Source: Caryophanales bacterium
Lineage (GTDB): Bacteria > Bacillota > Bacilli > CAJFEE01
Direction: 5' to 3'
DNA length: 64,000 nucleotides
Assembly: GCA_029256085.1 (NCBI GenBank)
Contig: JAQSYP010000001.1
Span: 310,001-374,000 of the forward strand
Positions 25,215-34,428 of this stretch are shown here, piece by piece; positions within the stretch are counted from its first letter, which is position 1, and each line of letters begins with the position of its first letter. The position numbers and the translations under genes are program-made. The notes under the pieces were generated by a model that was not told where the DNA came from, made no database searches, and was given only the letters and a program-made list of their open reading frames with translations.

Positions 25215-26054
25215 TTAACACTGTTTAGGATTTACATTACTATTTTGTTTTGAGATTAATTCTTTATCTTCTAAAAACTTGTTATTTGTGCTAATAAATA
25301 ATTCATTGAACATTGTACCAAGATGTTTATCAAAAACCTTTATTCCTTCTCCAGTTATACCACCTTTAACACAAACTTTTTCAATTAGTTCAGGTAACGT
25401 GAATTTTTTTGTCTCAAGGAGCTTTCCTAATCCTATTATCATTTCTGTTGTTAGGTCTACTGCTAATTCCTTATCAATTAATGTTTCTTCAGTTGAAGCT
25501 TCAATCATTCTCTCCAGTAGGTAGGCTACGAATGCAGGACCACAGCTTACTAAATCACTGGCTACACGGGTAACTTTTTCGTCAATATAATATGGATTTG
25601 AAATACACTCAAATAAAGAATTTATCGTTACTTGCATGTCGGGAGTTACCCTATCACTATATGAAATTAAAGAAGCACCGCTGAATGCACTATTCGTAAT
25701 ACTAGGTATTACACGAGCAACCATACAAGATACATTTGATTCCAACTGTTGGATTGATAACGGACTTGTAATAGAAACAACACAACAGTCATTACTAATA
25801 TACTTACCAACTTCATCAAACACTTTTTTAAAATCTAGAGGTTTTACACAAATAAATAAAATGTCGCTTCGACTTGCAACATCAGCTGCATTAGTAAAAA
25901 CATTTATTTCAGGATATATTTTTTTAATATCCAATGCCTTTGCTAGGCTGCGGTTTGTAATATACAGTTGCGATTCCTCTAGTGTATTAGAGTTAATAAA
26001 TGCCTCCAGTAATATGCGACCCATGTTTCCAGTTCCAATGAATCCAACATTCAT
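25215..26054 (-). CDS. comER: ComER, late competence pyrroline-5-carboxylate reductase-like protein
   Basis: A 279-residue NAD(P)-binding protein of the ProC family. The Rossmann motif GFIGTGNMG is at the N-terminus, and the VSCGPAFVAYLLE and CVKGGITGEGI segments near the C-terminus match the family. ComER is encoded divergently from comEA in Bacillus, as here; it is not needed for DNA uptake itself and has been linked to sporulation and biofilm regulation. The ATG at 26054 has GGAGGGG upstream. Confidence 0.92.
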   Translation of the reverse strand: MNVGFIGTGNMGRILLEAFINSNTLEESQLYITNRSLAKALDIKKIYPEINVFTNAADVASRSDILFICVKPLDFKKVFDEVGKYISNDCCVVSITSPLSIQQLESNVSCMVARVIPSITNSAFSGASLISYSDRVTPDMQVTINSLFECISNPYYIDEKVTRVASDLVSCGPAFVAYLLERMIEASTEETLIDKELAVDLTTEMIIGLGKLLETKKFTLPELIEKVCVKGGITGEGIKVFDKHLGTMFNELFISTNNKFLEDKELISKQNSNVNPKQC

Positions 26055-26144
26055 AATTAACCCCTCCAAATAAATACAGTCCATAACTAATAAATATGTG
26101 TAAAAGACAAAAGATATGATGATGTAGAAGAAGGAGGAATTCTA

Positions 26145-26747
26145 ATGTTGAAAGGAATTGTTGAGGAGTATAAGATACAAATAATGATTATAGTAATTAT
26201 CACTCTAGCAAGCTTTGGCTATATCATTATGGATCAGGGGAAAGAGGATGAAAAAATATTTGTTAAAGAAGTTAACATGGTGAAACCTGAAACCTCTCAA
26301 AAAAGTGATACACAAAAAAATTCAGATGTTTATATTGATATAAAAGGACAAGTAGCCAAGCCAGGCGTTTATATATTAAAATCTGATAATAGAATTCAAG
26401 ATGTTATTAATTTAGCGGGTGGTTTTTTAAGTGATGCCGAGACTAAATCAGTAAATCTAGCTCAAAAATTAACTGATGAGATGGTAATATATGTTCCGAA
26501 AAAAGGGGAAATAGAGGCAAACGTTGTTCCAACATCTCAACAAGGTAGTGTTGAAAAACTAAATATCAATAGCGCAGACGTTGCAGATTTTGATAGTTTA
26601 CCTGGCATAGGACCTTCTAAGGCTAAAAATATAATAGAATTTAGAGATTCACAAGGCGGATTTAAATCAATCGAGGAATTAAAAGAGGTTAATGGGATAG
26701 GAGAAAGTACTTTTGAGAAACTAAAGGATTTAATTGATATTAAATAG
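26145..26747 (+). CDS. comEA: Competence DNA receptor ComEA
   Basis: A 200-residue membrane-anchored DNA-binding protein for transformation. TM helix at residues 12-27, a variable linker, an SLBB domain (about 55-115, IDIKGQVAKPGVYIL), and a C-terminal helix-hairpin-helix pair (LNINSADVADFDSLPGIGPSKA and VNGIGESTFEKL). AGGAGGAAT precedes the ATG. It is divergent from comER and starts the comE operon. Confidence 0.95.
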   Translation: MLKGIVEEYKIQIMIIVIITLASFGYIIMDQGKEDEKIFVKEVNMVKPETSQKSDTQKNSDVYIDIKGQVAKPGVYILKSDNRIQDVINLAGGFLSDAETKSVNLAQKLTDEMVIYVPKKGEIEANVVPTSQQGSVEKLNINSADVADFDSLPGIGPSKAKNIIEFRDSQGGFKSIEELKEVNGIGESTFEKLKDLIDIK

Positions 26748-26813
26748 TATATTGACGTTATATAAAATCCTTATTAATGTTATATATAATAAAATACTTG
26801 GGAGGCTTTATTC

Positions 26814-27386
26814 GTGCGAATTTCTTGGAATCAATATTTCATGACTCAGAGTAAATTGTTAGCAAAAAGGAGCACATGCACTAGACTTGCAGTTGGAGCA
26901 ACTATTGTTAGAGATAAAAGGATTATTGCTGGAGGTTACAACGGTTCAATTAAAGGAAGTGAGCATTGCATAGATGAAGGTTGTTATGTAGTTGATAATC
27001 ATTGCATTAGAACTATTCATGCAGAAATGAATGCAATTATTCAATGTTCAAAATTTGGAGTCAGTACAGATAATGCTGAGATATACGTTACACATTTCCC
27101 TTGTATTCAATGTTCAAAATCAATAATTCAAGCAGGGATTAAAAAAGTATACTATGAAATCGACTATAAAAATAACCCTTATGCTATTACTCTTTTTGAA
27201 CAAGCAGGAGTTGAAGTTGAACAAGTATATGTAAATGACCAAATTTTAGTATCAAATGAAATGAGTGAGTTTGTTAACTCATTATTAGAAAAATTGGCAA
27301 CAACTCTAGACGAAGAAGAATATAATGGAATTCTTGTACAAGCACAAAAATATTTTCAAATAAAGGGCAAAAAACCTAGTTTATGA
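26814..27386 (+). CDS. comEB: dCMP deaminase-like ComEB
   Basis: A 190-residue zinc deaminase. The metal site reads HAEMNAI and PCIQC, and extra Cys/His residues (CIDEGC, NHCIR) provide the structural second zinc of dCMP deaminases. It likely converts dCMP to dUMP and is not essential for transformation in B. subtilis. Start is GTG at 26814 after GGGAGG. It overlaps comEC by 4 bases. Confidence 0.94.
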   Translation: MRISWNQYFMTQSKLLAKRSTCTRLAVGATIVRDKRIIAGGYNGSIKGSEHCIDEGCYVVDNHCIRTIHAEMNAIIQCSKFGVSTDNAEIYVTHFPCIQCSKSIIQAGIKKVYYEIDYKNNPYAITLFEQAGVEVEQVYVNDQILVSNEMSEFVNSLLEKLATTLDEEEYNGILVQAQKYFQIKGKKPSL

Positions 27387-29641
27387 GATTTTATATTTGC
27401 GCTCCGACTACAATTTTATCAATATTGTTAGCAATTAAACCAGAAACAAGGGGAGCGATTATCGCTCTCCTGTTTTTTTACAATATTTTTCTCTTACTAT
27501 TGTATGAGAGAATATTTTTTGTTGTTTTGAATGTTCTACTTTCGATAGTTTTTATAACATCCTCGGTATATCATTTGGACAAATTCCATGAACATTATGT
27601 TAAGTCAGATGTCAAATTTATAGGGAAAATGCTAGTTGATTCTAAACCTAAGCTAATAGATGACAATGTTTTCTTTGTTGGAAAGTTAGAAAATAAACTT
27701 AAAGTGAATGTAAGAGTAAAAAAATGTTATTGCGAGGAGCTAAGTTATGGAGAATATATTTATACTGAAGGGGTAATTAAGCCAATAAGTAGTACTAAAA
27801 ATTTTGCAGGTTTTAGTAATGAAACGTATTTAATAGATAATCATTTTATCGGTTCACTTGTTACTAATAAAATTACCAAATTAGAACATAGTAAATCTTA
27901 TTTTTATAAGTTAAACGCTTTTAGGAATAGACTAATAGAACTGTATAGTAGCTATTCTGATCACATAACTGTTGGGTTTATGTTAGCTTTAGTAGTGGGC
28001 GATCGGGATACATTATCTGATGAAATTCAAATCCTTTTTCAAAAGTTTGGCTTAGTTCACCTAATAGCCATTTCAGGTATGCAAGTACATATACTTACCT
28101 TTGGGCTCTATAAACTATTTATTAGGTGTGGAATTACTAAAGAAAGAACCCAAGTATTTTTACTAATTCTACAACCAATTATTTGTATTCTGACAGGTAT
28201 GTCATCCTCTGTAATTAGATCAACCTTCACTACAGGGTTATATTTATTTACAAAAATAAGCAAACTAAAATTTTTGAATATAGATATTTTAGCGATATCC
28301 TTTGTTATTTTATTGTTATTTGAACCACTAAATTTATTAGATATTGGTTTTCAATTGTCATATGTTAACTCACTTGCACTTCTCCTATCAATAAAATTCC
28401 TAAACGGAAAAGACTACTTTAAAACAATATTTAATTCTTCAATAATTTGTCAGTTAGTATCGTTCCCAATTCTTATTAATAACTTTAATGGCTTTTCTCT
28501 GCTTTCTATCCCACTAAATCTAATATGTATTCCCTTAATTAACATATTAATCTTTCCAATTTCGTTATTTCTTATTGTTTGTCTTCCAATAGTTAGTAAT
28601 TATTACTCATATAAAATACTTCTAGTACCGTCTGATAACATATTAAAAAAACTAATGTCAATATTAAGTAATCTAGATAAATATAATATCGAGTTATTAT
28701 TTCCAACGATAAACTTGATGCTGATAATTATTGAAACAATGCTTATTGTTTTAATTTTTTATTACTTTGAGCAAGGAGAAAAACTTAAATATAAAATAGT
28801 TAGCTATTTAACTATTATTGTATTATTTGGTCATATTTTTCAGCCATATTTAGATTCAAAGTACAGTATTACAATGCTTGATGTTGGACAAGGTGATTGT
28901 ATTTTAATTAAAACAAGTTATAACAGAGAAACAATTGTTGTAGATACAGGTGGGAATTTCCTAGCTAAAAACAGTAAATTTATGGTGAATTCAATTATAA
29001 TTCCCACATTAAAATCACATGGAGTTTCACAAATTGATTATCTAATTATCACACATGGAGACTTTGATCACGCAGGAAACGTTAACGAAGTTCTCAAACA
29101 AGTTAAAGTAAAAAATATTTTATTTGGATTAAAGAAAAGTTTAACTTCATTAGAAAAGGGTGTAATAAATTTCGCGAAACAAAACAAAATAAAAATCCAT
29201 AGTATTAATCAACTGCATAAGTTGAAGTTAGCTAACGGATTAATAGAATTCTTAACTCCTTATTCAGATACTTTAGAAGGAAATTCAAGTTCGATAACTT
29301 TTATTTTGAGTTGTTATAATTACAAATTTTTATTCACTGGAGATCTTGAAAACGAAGGAGAGGAATGGTTGTTAAAAAACTATAACTTCCCAGAAATCGA
29401 TGTATTAAAAGTGTCGCATCATGGTAGTAAGGGTGCGACAAGTGATAAATTTCTACAAGAAATAAGACCGAAATTATCACTAATTTCGGTAGGTAAGAAT
29501 AATCTGTATAAACACCCGCACAAAGAAGTATTACGTAGACTAGAAAGTATAAATTCTAATGTTTACCGTACTGATTTAAGTGGTGCGATAAAATTAGTTA
29601 TATCTGAAAAATCTGTAACCATTTTAACAGCACGACCATAG
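27383..29641 (+). CDS. comEC: DNA internalisation channel ComEC
   Basis: A 752-residue protein that carries single-stranded DNA through the membrane. Order: two N-terminal helices, an OB-fold-like segment (about 70-150), a competence domain with multiple helices (VGDRDTL, HLIAISGMQVHIL, PSSVIRS-like), and a C-terminal MBL domain (ITMLDVGQGDCILI, THGDFDHAGN, FTGDLE, SHHGSKGAT). The whole length is intact. The start ATG overlaps the comEB stop. No terminator follows directly on the plus strand. Confidence 0.95.
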   Translation: MRFYICAPTTILSILLAIKPETRGAIIALLFFYNIFLLLLYERIFFVVLNVLLSIVFITSSVYHLDKFHEHYVKSDVKFIGKMLVDSKPKLIDDNVFFVGKLENKLKVNVRVKKCYCEELSYGEYIYTEGVIKPISSTKNFAGFSNETYLIDNHFIGSLVTNKITKLEHSKSYFYKLNAFRNRLIELYSSYSDHITVGFMLALVVGDRDTLSDEIQILFQKFGLVHLIAISGMQVHILTFGLYKLFIRCGITKERTQVFLLILQPIICILTGMSSSVIRSTFTTGLYLFTKISKLKFLNIDILAISFVILLLFEPLNLLDIGFQLSYVNSLALLLSIKFLNGKDYFKTIFNSSIICQLVSFPILINNFNGFSLLSIPLNLICIPLINILIFPISLFLIVCLPIVSNYYSYKILLVPSDNILKKLMSILSNLDKYNIELLFPTINLMLIIIETMLIVLIFYYFEQGEKLKYKIVSYLTIIVLFGHIFQPYLDSKYSITMLDVGQGDCILIKTSYNRETIVVDTGGNFLAKNSKFMVNSIIIPTLKSHGVSQIDYLIITHGDFDHAGNVNEVLKQVKVKNILFGLKKSLTSLEKGVINFAKQNKIKIHSINQLHKLKLANGLIEFLTPYSDTLEGNSSSITFILSCYNYKFLFTGDLENEGEEWLLKNYNFPEIDVLKVSHHGSKGATSDKFLQEIRPKLSLISVGKNNLYKHPHKEVLRRLESINSNVYRTDLSGAIKLVISEKSVTILTARP

Positions 29642-29653
29642 TATAAAGTAGAA

Positions 29654-29687
29654 ATAAAAAAAGACTGTACACAAGATTACAGTCTTA
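29654..29687 (-). terminator. Terminator of yqzM
   Basis: On the minus strand AAGACTGTA pairs with TACAGTCTT (29661-29686), followed by TTTTTTTATTT. The stem overlaps the yqzM stop codon region. Confidence 0.85.
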
Positions 29688-29819
29688 TAAATTAATTTCT
29701 TTTATTATTTGAGCAACGATAAAAACGGTTGCGAAGAATCCAATCCATATGAAAAAAGCTACTCCTGAATCTGTTAAGTCATTACTCTTACATTGTACAT
29801 CTTTTTCAAATTCATTCAT
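29685..29819 (-). CDS. yqzM: YqzM family small membrane protein
   Basis: A 44-residue protein beginning MNEFEKDVQCKSNDLTDSG, then a hydrophobic helix (FFIWIGFFATVFIVAQII). The N-terminal sequence and the single helix match YqzM, which is found between comEC and holA in many Bacillus species. GGGGGTGAAG precedes the ATG. Function is unknown. Confidence 0.88.
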   Translation of the reverse strand: MNEFEKDVQCKSNDLTDSGVAFFIWIGFFATVFIVAQIIKEINL

Positions 29820-29865
29820 TTCTTCACCCCCATATATTTAAGTATAAATTAAAATTTAATAGATT

Positions 29866-30043
29866 TGTGTAGCGATAATGTGAATAAAAACATTGTCAAG
29901 CTATAGTTACACATATGAATGTTGCGTTGTGTCAAACTATTTTCACAGACGCAACAATCGTTAAAGTTTAAGTATCCTAGGACTTAAACTTTGACGTTGA
30001 CATAGATGCGAGGGAACTACTATTGTAGTTCCTTCTTTAATTT
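29866..30043 (+). ncRNA. Candidate structured RNA between yqzM and holA
   Basis: Four consecutive hairpins occur within 178 bases. 1: TAGC-GATAATG (29870-29880) with CATTGTC-AA-GCTA (29891-29903), extended by TGTGT/ACACA. 2: GTTGCGT-TGTG (29921-29931) with CACA-G-ACGCAAC (29944-29955). 3: CGTTAAAGTTTAAGT (29959-29973) with ACTTAAACTTTGACG (29982-29996), 15 bp with one G-U. 4: GGAACTAC (30013-30020) with GTAGTTCC (30025-30032), then TTCTTTAATTT, terminator-like. The T-rich tail sets the plus strand. No open reading frame uses the region and I do not match it to a known family. It could be a small RNA or a holA leader. Confidence 0.5.
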
Positions 30044-30121
30044 ATGAAGCTTTCTTTACATATTTTAAAATCAAACATAAAATAAAATAGCATATTGTAT
30101 TTACGAAAGAGGATGAACTAA

Positions 30122-31114
30122 TTGGCTGATAATCATAACATTATTTTATTATATGGTCTAGAAAATTACATTATTAATGAACGCATTAATTTTTACACTA
30201 ATAAATTTCTGTCAGAAGAAGATAAAGAATTTAATCTGATTACTTATGATATGCAAGAAACTGTTATTAGCGCAGCAATTGAAGATGCTGAAACAATGCC
30301 GTTTTTTGGAGATTATAAAGTAATTATCTTAAGAAACTGTAAATTTCTGACTGGTGAAAAACAGAAAATAGAACAAAATCTCGATATATTAATTAACTAT
30401 ATAGAAAACCCATCACCTTTTACGATTCTTATTCTAGAAACTCCAAATGAGAAATTAGATGAAAGAAAAAAGGTAGTAAAAAAACTTAAAGAATTAGTTA
30501 AGGTTCACGAGTGTAATCAATTGAGTATACAAGAGGTTGAAAATTGGATTCTGCGAGAGTGTCAAAAAAATGGTGTTAAAATTTCTAATGAAACAATTAA
30601 TAAAATTATTGATCGAGTTGGACAAAACATTACTAACTTAAAAAATGAACTACAAAAGTGCTTTTTATATCTACATAATGAACAGGAAAAAGTAATTACA
30701 GATGAATTAATTAACTTGATAATGTCAAGATCTTTAGAGGACAATGTATTCGTATTAACAGATTACATTACAGCATATAAAGTAACCGATGCGCTTCAAG
30801 CCCTCGCTGACTTAAGAAAGCAAAATATTGAAGCCCAAATTATAGTAGGTGTATTAGCTGGACATTTACGACTACTTTTGCAAGTTAAGACGTTAATGGA
30901 AAAAGGGTACGCACAAAACCAATTAATGAATATGCTAAATTTAAAACCTTTCCGATTAAAGAAAGCAATGCAAATTGTTCAAACGAAAAAGCTAGAAGAA
31001 TTAAAACTGTGGCTAATGAAGTTGTCTGAGGTAGATATGGGGGTAAAGAGAGGACCAAATAGCCCGTATTCGTATATAGAATTATACATCTTATCTTTTG
31101 GTAAAGGTAAATAA
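30122..31114 (+). CDS. holA: DNA polymerase III delta subunit HolA (YqeN)
   Basis: A 330-residue clamp-loader wrench subunit, an AAA+-like protein that opens the sliding clamp. The N-terminal half has NIILLYGLENYIINE and MPFFGDYKVIILRN; the C-terminal part has the collar domain (IIVGVLAGHLRLLLQVKTL). Start is TTG at 30122 after AGAGGATG. It is followed by a shared terminator with rpsT. Confidence 0.92.
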   Translation: MADNHNIILLYGLENYIINERINFYTNKFLSEEDKEFNLITYDMQETVISAAIEDAETMPFFGDYKVIILRNCKFLTGEKQKIEQNLDILINYIENPSPFTILILETPNEKLDERKKVVKKLKELVKVHECNQLSIQEVENWILRECQKNGVKISNETINKIIDRVGQNITNLKNELQKCFLYLHNEQEKVITDELINLIMSRSLEDNVFVLTDYITAYKVTDALQALADLRKQNIEAQIIVGVLAGHLRLLLQVKTLMEKGYAQNQLMNMLNLKPFRLKKAMQIVQTKKLEELKLWLMKLSEVDMGVKRGPNSPYSYIELYILSFGKGK

Positions 31115-31119
31115 AAAAT

Positions 31120-31149
31120 AAAACGACCCATTTCCAGGGTCGTTTTATT
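31120..31149. terminator. Bidirectional terminator between holA and rpsT
   Basis: AATAAAACGACCC pairs with GGGTCGTTTTATT across a short loop, and lies between convergent genes. Confidence 0.9.
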
Positions 31150-31417
31150 ATGCGTTAGCAATTGTGTTTAACTTTATAGCTAAACGTGATTTTTGACGAG
31201 CAGCAGCGTTTTTATGGATTAATCCTTTGCTAGCAGCCTTATCAAGTTTCTTTGAAGCTAATGCGAATGATGCTTGAGCCTTTTCAGTCTCGTTTAATTC
31301 AACGATTGCTTCGAAATTTTTAACAGCAGTACGCATTGCTGATTTTTGAGCAGCATTTTGAGCACGACGTTTATTGTTAGTTTTAACACGTTTAATCGCA
31401 GATTTGATATTTGCCAT
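31148..31417 (-). CDS. rpsT: 30S ribosomal protein S20
   Basis: An 89-residue, Lys/Arg/Ala-rich helical protein ([20 protein letters not shown] at the start, [17 protein letters not shown] near the end), the usual S20 pattern; it binds 16S rRNA. The ATG at 31417 follows GAGGTG; an ATG three codons earlier lies next to that site. It is monocistronic with its own promoter. Confidence 0.96.
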   Translation of the reverse strand: MANIKSAIKRVKTNNKRRAQNAAQKSAMRTAVKNFEAIVELNETEKAQASFALASKKLDKAASKGLIHKNAAARQKSRLAIKLNTIANA

Positions 31418-31487
31418 GCCTTTCACCTCCGACCCCTAAGACTTAAATTAAAGACAATAGTCTAAAATATTACATAGAACACATGCT

Positions 31488-31516
31488 ATTTTATCAAAAT
31501 TAATCTTTATTTACAA
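31488..31516 (-). promoter_or_regulatory. Putative rpsT promoter
   Basis: Minus strand TTGTAA (31516-31511), 17-base spacer, TAAAAT (31493-31488). Confidence 0.6.
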
Positions 31517-31608
31517 CACAATTATATAATTTTGAATAATTAAAGACAAATTTAGAATTAATTAACATAAATTGGAAAAAATATATAAACGAATAAGGAG
31601 GTTTTATG

Positions 31609-32712
31609 ATGAAAAAATTAGATTTAAGTCAATATGCAGTGAGAACTGATTTAGCATTAGAAGCTAGAGAGCTAATAAATGAACGTGAATCATCACAAAA
31701 AGAAGAATTAAATGGAGTTTTTGTTGAAGAGAAAGAAGATGATGGAATTCTAATCACCAAAATCGAAGTAACAGCTGATGGAGAAGAAGTTATTGGTAAG
31801 AAGAAGGGACATTATATAACGATTGAGGTACAAGGAATAAGGGAACAAGATACGCCTTTACAGCAAAGAGTTGAAAAGGTGTTCGCTGAACAATTAAATT
31901 ACTTTATTTCAAACCTTGGGCTAAAAGAAGATAGCACAGCTTTAATTGTAGGGTTAGGTAATAAAAATGTTACACCAGATGCACTTGGACCATTAGTATG
32001 TGAGCAAGTTCTAATTACGAAACACTTATTCACTTTACAACCTGAGTCTGTAGAGGAAGGATATCGATCAGTTTGTGCAATCGCACCTGGAGTGATGGGG
32101 ACAACTGGGATTGAAACAGCTGAAATTATTGCTGCAGTAATTGATAGAGTTAAACCAGATTTTGTTATCGCAATAGATGCGCTAGCAGCTCGCTCAATTG
32201 ATAGAGTAAATTCTACGATTCAAATTACAAATACTGGAATTCATCCTGGTTCTGGTGTAGGTAATAAGCGAAAAGAACTTAGTAAAGAAGTGCTTGGAAT
32301 ACCGGTTATTGCTATTGGTGTACCAACTGTAGTTGATGCAGTTACAATTGCGAGTAATGCAATCGACTTTATGATGAAGCACTTCGGTAGAGAAATTAAG
32401 GAATTAGATAAACCATCACGTGCATTATTACCAGCAGGATTTTCGTTTGGAAAGAAAAAGGCTTTAACAGAAGAAGATATGCTACCAGATGATAAAAAAT
32501 CAGCATATCTAGGAGTTGTTGGAACTCTATCAGATGATGAAAAGAGAAAGTTAATATTTGAAGTTCTTTCACCACTCGGGCATAACCTAATGGTTACCCC
32601 GAAGGAAGTTGATACATTCATAGAGGATATGTCAAATATTCTTGCAAGCGGATTAAATGCAGCACTACACACGAATATTAACCAAGATAATGTTGGAAGT
32701 TATACACATTAA
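31609..32712 (+). CDS. gpr: Germination protease Gpr
   Basis: A 367-residue zymogen that degrades small acid-soluble spore proteins during germination. The short N-terminal propeptide precedes the [11 protein letters not shown] segment, which resembles SASP cleavage sites. The [18 protein letters not shown]-like block, [12 protein letters not shown] and IGVPTVVDA are conserved family motifs. Two adjacent ATGs exist (31606 and 31609); the second is 7 bases after AAGGAGG and is preferred. It is transcribed before spoIIP with about 90 bases between. Confidence 0.95.
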   Translation: MKKLDLSQYAVRTDLALEARELINERESSQKEELNGVFVEEKEDDGILITKIEVTADGEEVIGKKKGHYITIEVQGIREQDTPLQQRVEKVFAEQLNYFISNLGLKEDSTALIVGLGNKNVTPDALGPLVCEQVLITKHLFTLQPESVEEGYRSVCAIAPGVMGTTGIETAEIIAAVIDRVKPDFVIAIDALAARSIDRVNSTIQITNTGIHPGSGVGNKRKELSKEVLGIPVIAIGVPTVVDAVTIASNAIDFMMKHFGREIKELDKPSRALLPAGFSFGKKKALTEEDMLPDDKKSAYLGVVGTLSDDEKRKLIFEVLSPLGHNLMVTPKEVDTFIEDMSNILASGLNAALHTNINQDNVGSYTH

Positions 32713-32802
32713 TGTTCTACTTATCGAGACTTGTTCATATCATTTAGCAAATAGATTGAAGTTAATGATAGATTTAATCAAGTTTTGAAAGGATAGAAAA
32801 TA

Positions 32803-33963
32803 ATGAGATCAAAAGCATTCGGAGCAATTATAGCGCTAGTTTCTACTAAAAAATTTACTAGAATTTTTGTTAGCTTTATTTTAATAAACTTTCTTACCTT
32901 TAGTGTAGTTAGTACATTAACTGCTTTGAAGCCTAAATATAGACTTTCTTCATCGTATATAAATGAATTTTTAAATCAGTATAATGGAAAAATTTTTTTA
33001 TTTCTTTTGGGACAAGAAAGTCAATATTTTAATTACTCAATTAAAACAGATATGAAAAACTTAGTTTTATCGAAGTTACTAGTAGAATTGGGTACGAGCA
33101 TTAATATTAGTGATCCAAGAAGTTTATTAGGAAATGAGATACCAGGCTTTCGCCTATTTGACACTCAATTGATTGTAGCAGAAAAGGATACTAATTACTC
33201 AAATGTATTTATTGAAACTTCTCCTCCATTAGACTTTCTATCTAATGATACTGTCGTAGATGAGGAGAAGATTCCAGTTCCTACTTCACCTAAACCAATA
33301 ACGCCGCCTACAAGAACAACTAATGGCAGAAACGTTATTTATATTTATCATACTCATACTAGAGAATCATTTTTACCATTACTAAAAGGTACTACAGATG
33401 CAAACAAATCTTTTAATAGTAAAGCTAATATTACTTTAGTAGGTGCGAATCTAGCTAAAGAGTTAGAACAAAGAGGAATAGGTTCATTACTAGACAAAAC
33501 TGATTTTACAGGGATCCTGCTTCAAAGCAAACAGACTTATGCAAAATCTTACGATGTCTCAAGAAAAAATGTAGCCCAATCTTTAAAAAATAATAAGGAT
33601 CTAAGATTTATTTTTGATTTACACCGTGATGCAGCTCCTAAGAAAAATACAACATCAACAATAAAGGGAAAAAATTATGCACGTATAACCTTTGTAGTTG
33701 GTGGAGAATATCAAAACTATGAGAAAAACTTGAAATTTGCTACTGATTTACATTACATGTTAAATAACAAGTATCCTGGTATTAGTCGAAGTGTTGTCCT
33801 AAAAAAAGGTGTTGGTGTTAATGGTAAATACAATCAAGATTTATCTTCAAATGCACTAACAGTTGAATTCGGTGGAATTCATAATGATTTAAATGAGCTT
33901 TACAATACAACTGAGGTATTCGCAGAAGTATTCACAGATTATTATTGGAAGAACTCTAAGTAA
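32803..33963 (+). CDS. spoIIP: Stage II sporulation protein P (SpoIIP)
   Basis: A 386-residue membrane-anchored peptidoglycan amidase/endopeptidase of the DMP engulfment complex with SpoIID and SpoIIM. One N-terminal TM (about residues 20-42), a Pro/Thr linker, then the SpoIIP domain with zinc-ligand segments YIYHTHTRESF and FDLHRDA, and a late VEFGG motif. It is needed for septal thinning and engulfment. GAAAGGAT precedes the ATG. yqxA follows 11 bases later. Confidence 0.94.
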   Translation: MRSKAFGAIIALVSTKKFTRIFVSFILINFLTFSVVSTLTALKPKYRLSSSYINEFLNQYNGKIFLFLLGQESQYFNYSIKTDMKNLVLSKLLVELGTSINISDPRSLLGNEIPGFRLFDTQLIVAEKDTNYSNVFIETSPPLDFLSNDTVVDEEKIPVPTSPKPITPPTRTTNGRNVIYIYHTHTRESFLPLLKGTTDANKSFNSKANITLVGANLAKELEQRGIGSLLDKTDFTGILLQSKQTYAKSYDVSRKNVAQSLKNNKDLRFIFDLHRDAAPKKNTTSTIKGKNYARITFVVGGEYQNYEKNLKFATDLHYMLNNKYPGISRSVVLKKGVGVNGKYNQDLSSNALTVEFGGIHNDLNELYNTTEVFAEVFTDYYWKNSK

Positions 33964-33974
33964 GGAGGAGCAAG

Positions 33975-34313
33975 ATGAAAAAATATTTAATAAAATGCTT
34001 TTTACTTACATTCGTAATGTTTTTTGGAGTTCTTTTTGGAATGCAGATGGCAAGCGAAGGAATTAATAAAACACGAGGCATTAAAGACGATAAATTTAAG
34101 CCTGCTTTCCTTGTATCTAAAGCCGATAATGAAGGTGTAATAAAAGCGGATGTTTTAGGAACTAAAGTAACCTCTGAGGATATATTGAAAAAGCAAAAAG
34201 AACTTGAGGATATAAAGGCTTTTAACTTTTTTTCTGAAGTAGGTAATTTTATCTCAGACTCAATTGATACAGCTGCAAATTTCTTACTTGAGAAAATATT
34301 TGGAAATTCATAA
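33975..34313 (+). CDS. yqxA: YqxA family protein (DUF3679)
   Basis: A 112-residue protein with an N-terminal hydrophobic segment (FLLTFVMFFGVLFGMQMAS) followed by a charged extracytoplasmic region and an amphipathic C-terminus. The GMQMASEGI motif after the helix is typical of YqxA, encoded directly after spoIIP in Bacillus. Its role is unknown. AAGGAGGAG precedes the ATG, and a terminator follows. Confidence 0.85.
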   Translation: MKKYLIKCFLLTFVMFFGVLFGMQMASEGINKTRGIKDDKFKPAFLVSKADNEGVIKADVLGTKVTSEDILKKQKELEDIKAFNFFSEVGNFISDSIDTAANFLLEKIFGNS

Positions 34314-34337
34314 AAGTAGCCATTTGGCTACTTTTTC
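34312..34337 (+). terminator. Terminator after yqxA
   Basis: AAAAGTAGCC pairs with GGCTACTTTT, loop ATTT, then T residues. The stem begins next to the yqxA stop. Confidence 0.9.
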
Positions 34338-34359
34338 TCTGTTAACTGTTCTTTGTTTA

Positions 34360-34388
34360 TTGCTTATTGACAGTAGTCTTGTTATAAT
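34360..34388 (+). promoter_or_regulatory. Putative lepA promoter
   Basis: TTGCTT (34360-34365), 17-base spacer, TATAAT (34383-34388), about 40 bases before the start codon. Confidence 0.6.
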
Positions 34389-34428
34389 CTAGGCTAGTGT
34401 ATTGTGGAGTTTTATAGGAGTGATAACA

